The notes under the pieces were generated by a model. The model saw nothing but the letters and a program-made list of their open reading frames with translations. It ran no database searches and was not told the DNA's origin. Positions 21,690 through 31,751 of a DNA stretch of 64,000 nt are shown one piece after another. The position numbers were made by a program, and so were the translations under genes. The stretch covers positions 1 through 64,000 of the forward strand of contig VXUF01000134.1 in assembly GCA_009837085.1 (NCBI GenBank), given 5' to 3'. The stretch comes from Holophagales bacterium. GTDB lineage: Bacteria > Acidobacteriota > Thermoanaerobaculia > Multivoradales > Multivoraceae. How positions within the stretch are numbered: position 1 is the stretch's first letter; each line of letters starts with the position of its first letter.

Positions 21690-23627
21690 ATGCTCGACCT
21701 GACGTTGCCTGACGGATCGGTGCGCAGCGTCCCGCCCGGGACGACGGCGCTGGACGTTGCGCGCTCGATCGGGCCCGGTCTGGCGAAGGCGGCGGTCGGC
21801 GCCGAACTCGACGGCCGCCTCGTCGACCTGCGCACGCCGCTTGAGGCGTCGGGTCGGTTCCGGCTGTTCACCGCGAAGAACGACGAGGCCGGGATCTTCC
21901 TGCGCCACACGGCGGAGCACGTGCTGGCGGACGCTGTCCAGAGACTCTGGCCCGGGACGCAGATCGACGTCGGGCGGCGGGATCACTCCGAGAAGTACCA
22001 GTACGACTTCCGCTTCCCGCGGGCCTTCGTGCCGGAGGATCTCGAGGCGATCGAGGCGAAGATGCGGGAGATCCTCTCCGAGAAGCACGAGGTCGAGCGG
22101 GTCGAGATCGAGCGCGAAGAGGCGCGGGAGCTGTTCGCCGGCATGGGCGAGGAGTTGAAGCTGGAGCGCCTGGACGACATCCCGGAAGGCGAGCCGATCA
22201 CCCTGTTCCGTCACGGCGAGTTCGTCGACCTCTGTCGCGGTCCGCACGCCCAGCGCGTGGACCAGGTAGGCGCCGTCAAGCTGCTCGAGAGTTCGGGGGT
22301 GTTCCACCGCGGCGACCAAAGCCGCGAGCAGTTGCAGCGGATCTACGGAACCGCGTTCGCGAGCCGGGAAGCGCTCGACGGGTATCTGGCCGACCTGGAG
22401 CTGCGCCGGGCCCGCGACCACCGCCGCCTGGGCCCGGAACTCGACCTGTTCAGCTTCAACCAGAGCGCGCCCGGCAGTCCCTTCTTCCACCCCCGCGGGA
22501 CGGTGATCTACAACCTCCTGGTCGACTACGTGCAGGGACTCAACCGGCGCGACGGCTTCGAGGAGGTGCGGACGCCGCAGATTCTCGACGTCGACCTCTG
22601 GCATCGCTCGGGGCACTGGGACAACTACCGGGAGAACATGTTCCTGACCGAGGTCGACGAGCGGCAGTACGCGGTGAAGCCGATGAACTGCCCGACCCAC
22701 TGCCTGATCTACCGTACCGACCTTCGCTCCTACCGGGACCTGCCGATCCGCTACGCCGACTTCGGCCGCCTCCACCGCTACGAACGGTCCGGTGTCATCA
22801 CCGGGCTGACCCGCGTGCGCACGTTCTGCCAGGACGACGCACACACCTTCTGCACCGAGGAGCAGGTCGAAGCGGAAGTGCTGCTGCCGGTGTCGACGAT
22901 CCTGGAGATCTACCGGACGTTCGGCTTCGACGGCATCCAGATCGAGGTCTCCACGCGGCCGGAGAAGGCGATCGGCAGCAGCGAACTCTGGGAGCGGGCC
23001 GAGAACGCGCTGATGGGGGCGCTCAGGAGCCGGGGACTCGAGTTCGAGATCAACGAGGGCGACGGCGCCTTCTACGGCCCGAAGATCGACTTCCAGATCC
23101 TTGACGCGCTCGGCCGGAGCTGGCAGTTGGGCACCGTGCAACTGGACTACCAGATGCCCGAGCGGCTGGACCTGGAGTACACGGCGAGCGACGGGGGTAC
23201 GCGCCGTCCCGTCATGCTGCACCGGGCGATGCTGGGCTCGGTTGAACGCTTCCTGGGCATCCTGATCGAACACACGGGCGGCGCCTTCCCGGTCTGGCTG
23301 GCGCCGGTCCAGGCGGTCGTCCTGCCGGTCTCCGACCGCTTCATGGACTACGGCCGGGAGGTCACCCGCCGGCTCTCCGCCGCCGGCGTTCGGGTCGAAC
23401 TCGACGAACGGAGCGAGAAACTCGGCTACAAGATCCGCGACGCCCAGACCCACAAGGTCCCCTACATGCTCGTCGTCGGCGGCCGCGAACAGGAGGCCGG
23501 CACCGTCTCGCTCCGCCTCCGCGAGGCGCCGGAGGACGGCGGCTCTCCTGATCAGGGTGCGGTCACGATCGACGATCTCGCTGCCCGTATCGCCGACCGG
23601 ACAGCCTCCCGATCGCTCAGCCTCTGA
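21690..23627 (+). CDS. thrS: Threonyl-tRNA synthetase
   Basis: N-terminal TGS domain; [26 protein letters not shown]; class II motifs; C-terminal anticodon-binding domain. Confidence 0.96.
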   Translation: MLDLTLPDGSVRSVPPGTTALDVARSIGPGLAKAAVGAELDGRLVDLRTPLEASGRFRLFTAKNDEAGIFLRHTAEHVLADAVQRLWPGTQIDVGRRDHSEKYQYDFRFPRAFVPEDLEAIEAKMREILSEKHEVERVEIEREEARELFAGMGEELKLERLDDIPEGEPITLFRHGEFVDLCRGPHAQRVDQVGAVKLLESSGVFHRGDQSREQLQRIYGTAFASREALDGYLADLELRRARDHRRLGPELDLFSFNQSAPGSPFFHPRGTVIYNLLVDYVQGLNRRDGFEEVRTPQILDVDLWHRSGHWDNYRENMFLTEVDERQYAVKPMNCPTHCLIYRTDLRSYRDLPIRYADFGRLHRYERSGVITGLTRVRTFCQDDAHTFCTEEQVEAEVLLPVSTILEIYRTFGFDGIQIEVSTRPEKAIGSSELWERAENALMGALRSRGLEFEINEGDGAFYGPKIDFQILDALGRSWQLGTVQLDYQMPERLDLEYTASDGGTRRPVMLHRAMLGSVERFLGILIEHTGGAFPVWLAPVQAVVLPVSDRFMDYGREVTRRLSAAGVRVELDERSEKLGYKIRDAQTHKVPYMLVVGGREQEAGTVSLRLREAPEDGGSPDQGAVTIDDLAARIADRTASRSLSL

Positions 23628-23715
23628 TCGGGATTTTGCTGCGCTGCATTCCAGGGCGCAAGCTGCTACCATGCGCCGTTCGGCGGCTCCTCCGAGCCCC
23701 ACAGGAGGCTCTGGA

Positions 23716-23907
23716 ATGCCCAAGCAGAAAACGCACCGTGGAGCGGCCAAGCGCTTCAAGCTCACCGCCAAGGGCAAGGTGAAGCGCAGGCACTCGATGA
23801 TGAACCATATGCAGACCAAGAAGGCGCAGGGCCGGAAGCGGAAGCTGCGGAAGCAGACCGACGTCGTCGGCGGTTTCGCCAAGGCGATCAGGGGGATGAT
23901 CCGCTAG
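23716..23907 (+). CDS. rpmI: 50S ribosomal protein L35 (bL35)
   Basis: [36 protein letters not shown]. Confidence 0.95.
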   Translation: MPKQKTHRGAAKRFKLTAKGKVKRRHSMMNHMQTKKAQGRKRKLRKQTDVVGGFAKAIRGMIR

Positions 23908-23934
23908 CTCGCCGGGCTGCGGGAGCACAGGACG

Positions 23935-24318
23935 ATGGCACGAGTCAAACGGGGCAGCCGGCGCGCCCGCCGGCGGAAGAAGATTCTCAAGCAGGCGAAG
24001 GGCTACTACGGCGTCAAGTCGAAGGGCCACCGGATAGCGAAGCAGGCGGTCGATCGCTCGCTCGCCTTCTCCTACCGCGACCGGCGGCAGCGGAAACGCC
24101 AGTTCCGGAGTCTCTGGATCGTCCGCATCAACGCCGCCGCGCGTCTGAACGGGCTGTCCTACAGCCGGCTGATGTCGGGGCTCCGGCTTGCCGGCATCGA
24201 GTTGAACCGGAAGATGCTTGCGGACCTGGCGGTACGGGATGCCGAGGGATTCGCCGCCATCGCGACGGCCGCGCGGGGAGCGCTTGAAGCGGGCGCGGGT
24301 TCGACCTCGTCGTCCTGA
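23935..24318 (+). CDS. rplT: 50S ribosomal protein L20 (bL20)
   Basis: [39 protein letters not shown]...[23 protein letters not shown]. Confidence 0.97.
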   Translation: MARVKRGSRRARRRKKILKQAKGYYGVKSKGHRIAKQAVDRSLAFSYRDRRQRKRQFRSLWIVRINAAARLNGLSYSRLMSGLRLAGIELNRKMLADLAVRDAEGFAAIATAARGALEAGAGSTSSS

Positions 24319-24349
24319 TGCCTGAGGGATCGTCCTGATGCCTGAGGGG
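24310..24349 (+). repeat. 20-bp direct tandem duplication of a translation start region
   Basis: tcgtcctgatgcctgaggga / tcgtcctgatgcctgagggg (19/20 identical), each copy containing TGATG. Confidence 0.9.
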
Positions 24350-24553
24350 GCGATCGACGCGGTCGCGCGTCTCGAGGCGGCGATTCAGCGCGCCAAGGAG
24401 GCGCTGGCCGCTGAGCGCGAGCGGACGCGGGAGTTGACCAGCCAGCTCGAAGAGGCTGATAAGCGTGCCGCCAAGGAGCGTGCCGAGATCGGTCAGCGGG
24501 TCGAGGCTCTGGCCGAGGGACTAGAGGAGCTGCTGGCGGACGGCGATTCCTGA
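24338..24553 (+). CDS. Small coiled-coil protein, ZapB-like
   Basis: 71 aa, heptad-rich ARLEAAIQRAKEALAAERERTRELTSQLEEADKRAAKERAEIGQRVEALAEGLEELL; immediately upstream of zapA. Confidence 0.55.
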   Translation: MPEGAIDAVARLEAAIQRAKEALAAERERTRELTSQLEEADKRAAKERAEIGQRVEALAEGLEELLADGDS

Positions 24554-24597
24554 CGACCAGGGCTGCTATAGTGCTTCCTCACAGGGGGTGTCGAGGA

Positions 24598-24915
24598 ATG
24601 GCCGAAAGTGAACACCAAGAGGAAGTTGCGGCGACTGTCGCGGTCGAGATCTTCGGCGTTCCATACTCCCTCCGCGAGGATGGAGCGGTCGATGCGGGCC
24701 GGCTTCGCGTACTCGCGGAGAAGGTCGATCGCAAGATGCGAGAGGTGGCTGACGAGGCGCCGAATCTGGAGCCGAATCAGATCGCCATCCTCGCCGCGTT
24801 GAATCTCGCCAACGAGACCAACGGTGGCGGAGGAGCGGACGACGGGCGCTACCAGGAACTGGTGGAGCGCGTATCGAGTCTGACCTCCGACCTGGAGGCG
24901 GCCCTCGACGCCTGA
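24598..24915 (+). CDS. zapA: Cell division protein ZapA
   Basis: VAVEIFGVPYSLREDGAVDAGRLRVLAEKVDRKMREVADEAPNLEPNQIAILAALNLANE. Confidence 0.85.
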   Translation: MAESEHQEEVAATVAVEIFGVPYSLREDGAVDAGRLRVLAEKVDRKMREVADEAPNLEPNQIAILAALNLANETNGGGGADDGRYQELVERVSSLTSDLEAALDA

Positions 24916-24939
24916 CTGTTGCTGAAAGGAACCTTGACC

Positions 24940-25131
24940 TTGCATCCCCTGCGCGGTTCGTGATGAAAGCCGTGGTTGGAACCATCGCTCTTGTTAAGGG
25001 AGTCCTTCAACTGCTCGCCCGTGCCAGCCCCGCTCGAACGGGGACGCTAACGGCGGGTGGCGCGGACACCCACCTGGTCCCGCTCTGGTTCTGTGTCGGG
25101 GCGCGTTCACACGGCCCCGCGGGGGATGCCC
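24940..25131 (+). ncRNA. ssrS: Probable 6S RNA
   Basis: ~190-nt non-coding gap right after zapA. Closing stem gcatcccc (24942-24949)/ggggatgc (25122-25129) continues with gcgcgg/cccgcg and gccgtg/cacggc. Apical hairpin ccccg-ctcgaa-cgggg. Position matches the well-known zapA-ssrS synteny. Confidence 0.65.
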
Positions 25132-25152
25132 TTCTGCCCGGATTGAGGGCCG

Positions 25153-26721
25153 ATGACCGAAACCACACTCATTGCTGCGGGCGTAGCAACGGCGACGCTG
25201 GCGGCTGCCTGGCTGTTTTGGAGCCTTGTCGGACGGCGTAGAGCGGCGAGGTTGATCGGAGAGGCGAGGCGCCAGGCCAGGGGCCTCGTCGAAGAGACCG
25301 AGCGCGACTGCGCGGCCAAACGTCGCGAACAGGAGCTGGCGGCGAAGGAAGAGCTGCTGACGCTTCGCTCCGAGTTCGAGAACTCGACGGCGGAGCAGCG
25401 CCGGGCGATGGAAGAGCGCGAGCGGAAGCTCAACGAGCGCCGCGCGCGCTCCCGCGAAAAGGCAGCCGTGCTCGAGTCGCTCGAGCAAGAGCTCAACGGA
25501 CGCCAGCGGACGCTCGGGGAGGCCGAGAGCCGCCTCGAAGTTGAACAGGCCGAGGTCGGGGAACGGCTGGCGGAAGTCCGCCGGCAACTGGAACGGGTGT
25601 CCGGGCTGACCGTCCAACAGGCGCGCGAGGAGTTGAGCCACAGTCTCGAACATGAGGTGCGCATGGAGTCGGCGCACCTCGCGAAGCGGATCGAGGACGA
25701 GGCACGGGAATCAGCGCAGCGCGAGGCGCAGCGGATCATCAGCCTTGCCGTCGAGCGATCGGCGTCCGACTACGTCTCGGAGACGACGGTCTCGGTGGTC
25801 ATGCTGCCCAACGACGAGATGAAGGGGCGGATCATTGGCCGCGAAGGGAGGAACATCCGCGCCCTGGAACTGATCACCGGCGTCGACCTGATCGTGGACG
25901 ACACGCCCGAGGCGGTCATTCTCTCCGGCTTCGACCCGTTCCGTCGGGAGATCGCGCGCGTCACCCTGGAACGTCTGATCGCCGACGGCCGCATCCACCC
26001 GGCCCGCATCGAGGAGGTTGCGGCCAAGGTCAAGTCGGAGTTCGAGGATCGGGTCCAGCGCGAGGGCAGCGAGGCCCTGCTGGAGCTGAACCTGTCCGGC
26101 CTCCACCCCGAACTGATCACGCTGCTGGGCAGGCTCCGGTTCCGCACCTCCTACGGCCAGAACGTCCTGCAGCACAGCAAGGAGGTGGCCTTCCTGGCTG
26201 GCGCCATGGCGGGCGAGTTGAAGGCCGATGTCCATGTCGCCAAGCGCGCCGGGCTGGTCCACGACATCGGCAAGGCGGTGGACCGCGAGATCGACGGCAC
26301 GCACCTGGAAATCGGCATCGACCTGCTCCGCCGCTACGGCGAGAGCGAGGAGGTGGTGCACGCGATGGCCTGTCACCACGGCGACTACGATCCGGAGACG
26401 GTCGAAGCGGTTCTCGTCACCGCCGCCGACGCGGTGTCCGCCGCCCGTCCCGGCGCCCGGCGCGAGATCCTCGAGAACTACATGAAGCGCCTCAAGAAGC
26501 TCGAGGACCTGGCCTCGAAGTTCAAGGGCGTCCAGAAGAGTTACGCCATCCAGGCCGGCCGCGAAGTGAGGGTCATCGTCGACTGCAAGGAGATCAGCGA
26601 CGAGCAGGCCGTGTGGCTGAGTCGTGACGTGGCGCGCAAGATCGAGAGCGAACTCACGTATCCGGGCCAGATCAAGGTCACCGTGATCCGGGAGTCGCGG
26701 TCGATCGAGTACGCGCGCTGA
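25153..26721 (+). CDS. rny: Ribonuclease Y
   Basis: N-terminal TM, long coiled coil, KH domain (IGREGRNIRALELITGVDLIVDDTPEAVILSGFDP), HD domain (AGLVHDIGKAVD). Confidence 0.95.
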   Translation: MTETTLIAAGVATATLAAAWLFWSLVGRRRAARLIGEARRQARGLVEETERDCAAKRREQELAAKEELLTLRSEFENSTAEQRRAMEERERKLNERRARSREKAAVLESLEQELNGRQRTLGEAESRLEVEQAEVGERLAEVRRQLERVSGLTVQQAREELSHSLEHEVRMESAHLAKRIEDEARESAQREAQRIISLAVERSASDYVSETTVSVVMLPNDEMKGRIIGREGRNIRALELITGVDLIVDDTPEAVILSGFDPFRREIARVTLERLIADGRIHPARIEEVAAKVKSEFEDRVQREGSEALLELNLSGLHPELITLLGRLRFRTSYGQNVLQHSKEVAFLAGAMAGELKADVHVAKRAGLVHDIGKAVDREIDGTHLEIGIDLLRRYGESEEVVHAMACHHGDYDPETVEAVLVTAADAVSAARPGARREILENYMKRLKKLEDLASKFKGVQKSYAIQAGREVRVIVDCKEISDEQAVWLSRDVARKIESELTYPGQIKVTVIRESRSIEYAR

Positions 26722-26731
26722 GGGAGTCCAG

Positions 26732-27523
26732 GTGGCACGGTTCCTTTTCGTCGGCGACGTGGTCGGCAAGCCGGGGCGGCGAGCGCTGTCCCGGCTGCTG
26801 CCGGAGTTGATCGACCGCCACCGGGTCGACGCGGCCGTCGTCAACGTCGAGAACGCGGCCGGCGGCAGCGGTGTGACGCCCGGGGTGCTCAGGGAGTTCT
26901 CGGACCTGCCGATCGACTGCATGACGACCGGCAATCACGCCTGGGCGAAGAAAGAGGGCGTGCCGTACTACGACCGGATCCCGAACCTGCTGCGGCCGGC
27001 CAACTACCCGGAGGGGAACCCTGGAACGGGGTTGTTCGTCGGCGAGCTGCCGGTGGGGACGCCGTACGCGGTGATCAACCTGGAGGGCCAGACCTTCATG
27101 AAGCCGCTGCCCTCGCCGTTCGCCGCCGCCGACTCCATCCTGGCCGGCCTGGACCCGGCGATCCGCATCGTCCTCGTCGACTTCCACGCCGAAGCGACGA
27201 GCGAGAAGCAGGCGTTCGCGTATCACCTGGACGGCAGGGTGACCGCGGTGCTCGGCACCCACACCCACGTGCCTACCGCCGACGCCCGCGTCCTGCCGCG
27301 GGGCACGGCGCTGGTGACGGACGTCGGCATGACCGGTCCCTACGACTCGGTGATCGGCGTACGCGCCGACCGGGCGCTCAAGCGCTTTCTCCTGAACACG
27401 CCGGCCGGCTTCGAGGTCGCCAGGCGCGATGTCCGGCTGGCGGCGGCCCTCGTCGACGCGGACGAGAAGACCGGCCGTGCGACGAAGATCGAGTCGCTGC
27501 TGGTGGAGGAGCCGGCGCGGTAG
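26732..27523 (+). CDS. YmdB/TIGR00282-type metallophosphoesterase
   Basis: GTG start; RFLFVGDVVGKPGRRAL, VVNVENAAGGSGVTP, DCMTTGNHAW, VDFHAEATSEK, LGTHTHVPTADARVLPRGTALVTDVGMTGP; follows rny. Confidence 0.9.
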   Translation: MARFLFVGDVVGKPGRRALSRLLPELIDRHRVDAAVVNVENAAGGSGVTPGVLREFSDLPIDCMTTGNHAWAKKEGVPYYDRIPNLLRPANYPEGNPGTGLFVGELPVGTPYAVINLEGQTFMKPLPSPFAAADSILAGLDPAIRIVLVDFHAEATSEKQAFAYHLDGRVTAVLGTHTHVPTADARVLPRGTALVTDVGMTGPYDSVIGVRADRALKRFLLNTPAGFEVARRDVRLAAALVDADEKTGRATKIESLLVEEPAR

Positions 27524-27533
27524 GAGGCGCCGC

Positions 27534-28406
27534 CTACTTCGCGGTTCCGGGCTCGAGTTCGGTCAGGCCCCGCCAGGTGCTCTTGCTGTCGTCGAAGGAC
27601 GGCAGCGGCGGCTCGATGCCGCGTCGCTGGTTCACGCGCCAGGACCAGACGTAGGACCACTTGAGGTAGGTGCCGTAGGCCTGGAGCAGGCAGAACACGA
27701 GGCCGCGCATGCCGTCGAGCACGCCGAGCTGCAAGCCGTACGTCCGCAGGAAGCGCCACAGCGAGCGCCCCAGGACCTCTGCCGGGCCGGACCGGCGGCC
27801 GTCGCGCCAGAGCTGGGCGGCTCCCCACCAACTGTAGCGCTGGATCCTCCGGGAGTAGGAGAGCAGGTCGTCGACCATGAAGTGGTCCATGGGACACCGG
27901 AGCACGGGCGCCGGTGTCCGGGTCCACATGTCGGCGTGGACGCGCCGGTTCGGGTAGCGGCCCGCGTCGCGGCGCAGCAGCCGGACGACGCGGTCGTGCT
28001 GCCAGCCGGAGAAGCGGATGACCCGGTCCAGGAAGAACACGCGGCGCTTGATCGTGTACGCGTCGTGGGCCGGCTCTCCGTTGCGGAACAGCGCCGTGAT
28101 TTCCGCTCGGAGTTCGGGCGTGCAGCGCTCGTCGGCGTCGAGGATCAGCACCCACTCGTTCTCCGTCTGGTCCATGGCCCAGTTCTTCTGCGACGCGGAA
28201 CCGTAGTAGGTGCGCTGGACGAAGCGGGCGCGCTCGCACTGGCGCACGATCTCCGGGGTGCGGTCGGTGGAGAAGGAGTCGACGACGAGCACTTCGTCGC
28301 ACCAGTCGAGGGACGCCAGGCAGTCGGCGATGTGGCGTTCCTCGTTGTACGTGGTCACCAGGGCCGAAATCGGCGGCCGGGACGCGTCCTTCGGCGCTTC
28401 GTCCAC
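27534..28406 (-). CDS. Family 2 glycosyltransferase (LPS core-type)
   Basis: ISALVTTYNEERHIADCLASLDWCDEVLVVDSFSTDRTPEI; WVLILDADERCTPEL. Confidence 0.85.
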   Translation of the reverse strand: MDEAPKDASRPPISALVTTYNEERHIADCLASLDWCDEVLVVDSFSTDRTPEIVRQCERARFVQRTYYGSASQKNWAMDQTENEWVLILDADERCTPELRAEITALFRNGEPAHDAYTIKRRVFFLDRVIRFSGWQHDRVVRLLRRDAGRYPNRRVHADMWTRTPAPVLRCPMDHFMVDDLLSYSRRIQRYSWWGAAQLWRDGRRSGPAEVLGRSLWRFLRTYGLQLGVLDGMRGLVFCLLQAYGTYLKWSYVWSWRVNQRRGIEPPLPSFDDSKSTWRGLTELEPGTAK

Positions 28407-28440
28407 GTGCGCATTGTATGCAGAGGTAGGCTACGCGGCC

Positions 28441-29004
28441 GTGCGCTACAGAGGTCCGCGCAACGTAGCGCGCGTTCTGCTGTTCTCGGGATGGCTGCCG
28501 CCGTTGGGGCTGCTGGCGTTGTCGGGAAGCGCGGCGGCCCCGGCCGCTTTCGCCTGCAGCGCGGCCGCCGAGCACGCCGGCCCCAGTCGCGCCGACGAGT
28601 CCGGTCTGATCGTCAGCACCGGAGTGACCGACTTCGGCAAGGACCATGAGACCGTCGAGGTCGGCATCGAGCACCGCTTCGCCACCGACTGGTGCCTGGG
28701 CCTGGGTCCCCATGTCGGCGCTTTCGTGACCTCCGACGAGTCCTTCTACCTCTACGCAGGCACCGACAAACGGATCCACCTCGGGCGTTCCTGGTTCATC
28801 GAGTCCGGCACCTCCGTGGGTTTCTACGAGAAGGGAGACGGCAAGGACATCGGCGGCGAGTTGGAGTTCCGCACCGGAATCGCGGTCGGGCGGCGGCTGC
28901 GGAACGGATCGCGGGTGAGCTTCGGCTTCTTCCATATGTCCAACTCGTCCTACTATCGTCGCAACCCGGGAATGAACTCCCTCCTTCTTCGCTGGTCGAG
29001 GTAA
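28441..29004 (+). CDS. PagL-like lipid A 3-O-deacylase / acyloxyacyl hydrolase
   Basis: Signal sequence, beta-rich; C-terminal FGFFHMSNSSYYRRNPGMNSLLLRWS (HxSN...NPG). Confidence 0.65.
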   Translation: MRYRGPRNVARVLLFSGWLPPLGLLALSGSAAAPAAFACSAAAEHAGPSRADESGLIVSTGVTDFGKDHETVEVGIEHRFATDWCLGLGPHVGAFVTSDESFYLYAGTDKRIHLGRSWFIESGTSVGFYEKGDGKDIGGELEFRTGIAVGRRLRNGSRVSFGFFHMSNSSYYRRNPGMNSLLLRWSR

Positions 29005-29018
29005 GGCGTAATCCGTAA

Positions 29019-29276
29019 ATGCCCGTAGATCCGGAACTGCTCGAACTCCTGGTGTGCCCCAAGTCGAAGGGGCCGCTTCAACTCGTGCCGCTGCCGGCGG
29101 AAGTGTGCGGACGGCTCGTCGCCCGCTACCGGGAGCACTTCGGTGAGGAGGAGCCCGAGGTCTCCGAGGGGCTCTGGTGCCCGGAATCCGGTCTGGTCTA
29201 TCCGATCGTGAGCGACGTGCCGGTCATGCTGGTGGCCGAGGCTCTGCCGGCGCCCGAGGTGCTGCCGGACGCGTGA
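29019..29276 (+). CDS. Trm112 family protein
   Basis: DPELLELLVCPKSKGPLQL...LWCPESGLVYPIVSDVPVML. Confidence 0.8.
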   Translation: MPVDPELLELLVCPKSKGPLQLVPLPAEVCGRLVARYREHFGEEEPEVSEGLWCPESGLVYPIVSDVPVMLVAEALPAPEVLPDA

Positions 29277-30181
29277 ACGACTTCCCCTCCTTCCTGTCCG
29301 CCCTCAGACTGGAGGTCGACGAGGCGCTGGACCGGCTGCTGCCGGACACGGAAACCGAGCCGGCGGTAATCCATGAGGCGATGCGGTACAGCGTGTTCGC
29401 GGGTGGAAAGCGGGTCCGGCCGGCCCTGGTTGTTCTGGCCGGCGAAGCCTGGGGAGGCGCCCGCGAGGACCTGCTGGTGGGCGGAGCGGCGCTCGAGATG
29501 GTCCACACGTTCAGCCTGATCCATGACGATCTACCGGCCCTGGACGACGACGATCTGCGGCGGGGGAGGCCGACCCTGCACCGCGCGCGGGGAGAGGCGA
29601 TGGCGGTGCTCGCCGGTGACGCATTGCTGAACCGGGCGTACGAGGTCCTGGCACGCGAACCGGCCTCGGCGCCGCCCGAGCGGCGGCTGGAGGCGGTCCG
29701 CGTGGTGGGGGACGCGGTCGGAACGGCGGGGATGATCGGCGGCCAGGTCTTCGATCTCCAGCACGAGGGCGCCCTCGACGGTGGCGGACCCGCGCACCAG
29801 GCGGTTCGCTCGCTGGAACGGATTCATCGTCTGAAGACGGGAGCCCTGATCGAGGCGAGCACGCGGCTTGGCGGCGTCTACGCGGGGGCGGGATCCGAGG
29901 GGGTCGAGCAGGCCGGCCGGATCGGCGCCGAACTGGGTCTCCTGTTTCAGATCGGCGACGACATCCTGGACGAGGTCGGCAGCTCGGAGGAACTCGGCAA
30001 GACGCCCGGCAAGGACCGGCAGGCCAGGAAGCTGACGTATCCGGGCCTGTTCGGCCTCGAGGGCAGCCGGAAGAAGGCGCTGCAGGCCGCGGACCGGTGC
30101 CTTGCGCTGATCGAGGGGTTGCCCTCCGGGCGCGAGTTGTTCAGGGCCCTGGTCGCCTTTCTGGTCCACCGCGGCTCGTGA
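29273..30181 (+). CDS. Polyprenyl diphosphate synthase (farnesyl/geranylgeranyl type)
   Basis: GGKRVRPALVVLAGEAWGG; first Asp-rich motif LIHDDLPALDDDDLRRGRPT; second motif GDDILDEVG; GTG start at 29273. Confidence 0.9.
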   Translation: MNDFPSFLSALRLEVDEALDRLLPDTETEPAVIHEAMRYSVFAGGKRVRPALVVLAGEAWGGAREDLLVGGAALEMVHTFSLIHDDLPALDDDDLRRGRPTLHRARGEAMAVLAGDALLNRAYEVLAREPASAPPERRLEAVRVVGDAVGTAGMIGGQVFDLQHEGALDGGGPAHQAVRSLERIHRLKTGALIEASTRLGGVYAGAGSEGVEQAGRIGAELGLLFQIGDDILDEVGSSEELGKTPGKDRQARKLTYPGLFGLEGSRKKALQAADRCLALIEGLPSGRELFRALVAFLVHRGS

Positions 30182-30906
30182 GGCAACGGCTCGATCAGTT
30201 GCTGGTCGAGCGCGGGCTGTTCGCCAGCCGGGAGCAGGCGAAGCGAGCCGTGATGGCGGGCTGGATCCGGGTCGACGGAGAGCGCCGCGACAAGCCCGGG
30301 ACCGCGGTGCACACCGCTGCCTCGATCGAGGTGGGAGGCCGCGCGGAGCCCTACGTCTCCCGGGGCGGCCGCAAGCTCGAGCAGGCGCTGGGCGCGTTCG
30401 ACGTCGACCCGACAGACGCCGTCTGCCTCGATGTCGGCGCCTCGACCGGGGGCTTCACGGACTGTCTGCTGGCTCATGGAGCGGCACGGGTCTACGCTGT
30501 GGACGTCGGCTACGGCCAACTCGACGCGGGTCTGCGGAACGACCCCCGCGTGGTGGTCATGGAGCGGGTCAATGCGCGCCACCTGCCATCTGACGCCCTG
30601 CCCGAGCCCTGCCGCGTCGCCACCGTCGACGTCTCCTTCATCTCGGTCGTCAAGGTGGCGCCGGCGCTGCGCCCGCACCTCACCGCCGGAGCCGACCTGC
30701 TGGTCCTGATCAAGCCCCAGTTCGAGGTCGGACGGGGTCAGGTCGGCAAGGGCGGCGTGGTGCGGGACGACGAACTGCGGCGGGAGATCGCGGCCCGGCG
30801 CATCGCCGAACTCGGCGCGCTGGGGCTCGAGTTCAGAGCCTCGGTAGACTGCGACCTCCGGGGACCGGCAGGCAACCGCGAGATCTTCGCCCACTTCAGG
30901 ACATGA
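30178..30906 (+). CDS. tlyA: TlyA family rRNA methyltransferase/hemolysin
   Basis: S4 domain [77 protein letters not shown]. Confidence 0.92.
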   Translation: MRQRLDQLLVERGLFASREQAKRAVMAGWIRVDGERRDKPGTAVHTAASIEVGGRAEPYVSRGGRKLEQALGAFDVDPTDAVCLDVGASTGGFTDCLLAHGAARVYAVDVGYGQLDAGLRNDPRVVVMERVNARHLPSDALPEPCRVATVDVSFISVVKVAPALRPHLTAGADLLVLIKPQFEVGRGQVGKGGVVRDDELRREIAARRIAELGALGLEFRASVDCDLRGPAGNREIFAHFRT

Positions 30907-30910
30907 GGTT

Positions 30911-31714
30911 GTGACCAGGATCCACGAAGTGGCGGTCGTCGCCAAGCCGGAGAGCGGGCGGGCGGCCGCCACCGCCGCCGATGTCGAGAGTTGGCTTCGC
31001 GAGCGCGGTGTCGAACTGGGCGACGTTGACGCCCCGGGTCTGGGGCTGATCGTCGTCCTCGGCGGCGACGGCACCCTGCTCTCGGTGGCCCGCAGCCGGC
31101 CCGGAGTGCCGATCGTGGGCGTCAATCTCGGCAGCCTCGGTTACCTGGCCGAGATCGGTCTCGATCGCCTGTACGCGAACCTGGGGGCGATCCTCGAGGG
31201 ACGGTTCGAGGTCGAGGAGCGACTGCTCCTGGACGTCGAACTGCGGCATGCTGCTGGCGGCGTGGAGCGCTATCGCGCGCTCAACGACGCGGTCGTGCAC
31301 AAGAGCGCCCTGGCGCGGATGATCGATCTGGCGGTCGAGATCGACGGCGATCCCGTGGCGCGCTATCGAGCGGACGGCCTCATCGTTTCGACGCCGACCG
31401 GCTCGACGGCGTACAGCCTGTCGGCCGGCGGGCCGATCCTCTACCCGACGCTGCCGGTCGCGCTGCTGACGCCGATTTCGCCCCACACCCTGTCGATGCG
31501 GCCGATCGTGGTGCCGGAGCGGAGCACGATCGCGATGACCCTGGGCAGCCTGGACGAGGAGGTCTACCTCACGCTGGACGGCCAGGAGGGGGCCCGGCTC
31601 CATGGCGGCGACAGGGTGGTCGTGACCGCTTCCGAGTCGAAAGCGCTGCTCGCCAGGGTCGACGGCCAGACCCACTACGACGCCCTGCGCAGCAAGCTCC
31701 GCTGGGGCGAGTAG
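30911..31714 (+). CDS. nadK: NAD kinase
   Basis: [65 protein letters not shown]. Confidence 0.95.
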   Translation: MTRIHEVAVVAKPESGRAAATAADVESWLRERGVELGDVDAPGLGLIVVLGGDGTLLSVARSRPGVPIVGVNLGSLGYLAEIGLDRLYANLGAILEGRFEVEERLLLDVELRHAAGGVERYRALNDAVVHKSALARMIDLAVEIDGDPVARYRADGLIVSTPTGSTAYSLSAGGPILYPTLPVALLTPISPHTLSMRPIVVPERSTIAMTLGSLDEEVYLTLDGQEGARLHGGDRVVVTASESKALLARVDGQTHYDALRSKLRWGE

Positions 31715-31751
31715 CGCCGCGGTCGCGGCTCCCGCTGGTACGATCGTCGCC

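Noticed and set aside
24960-25241. 93-aa ORF after zapA
   Set aside because: Coincides with the probable 6S RNA and overlaps the rny start.
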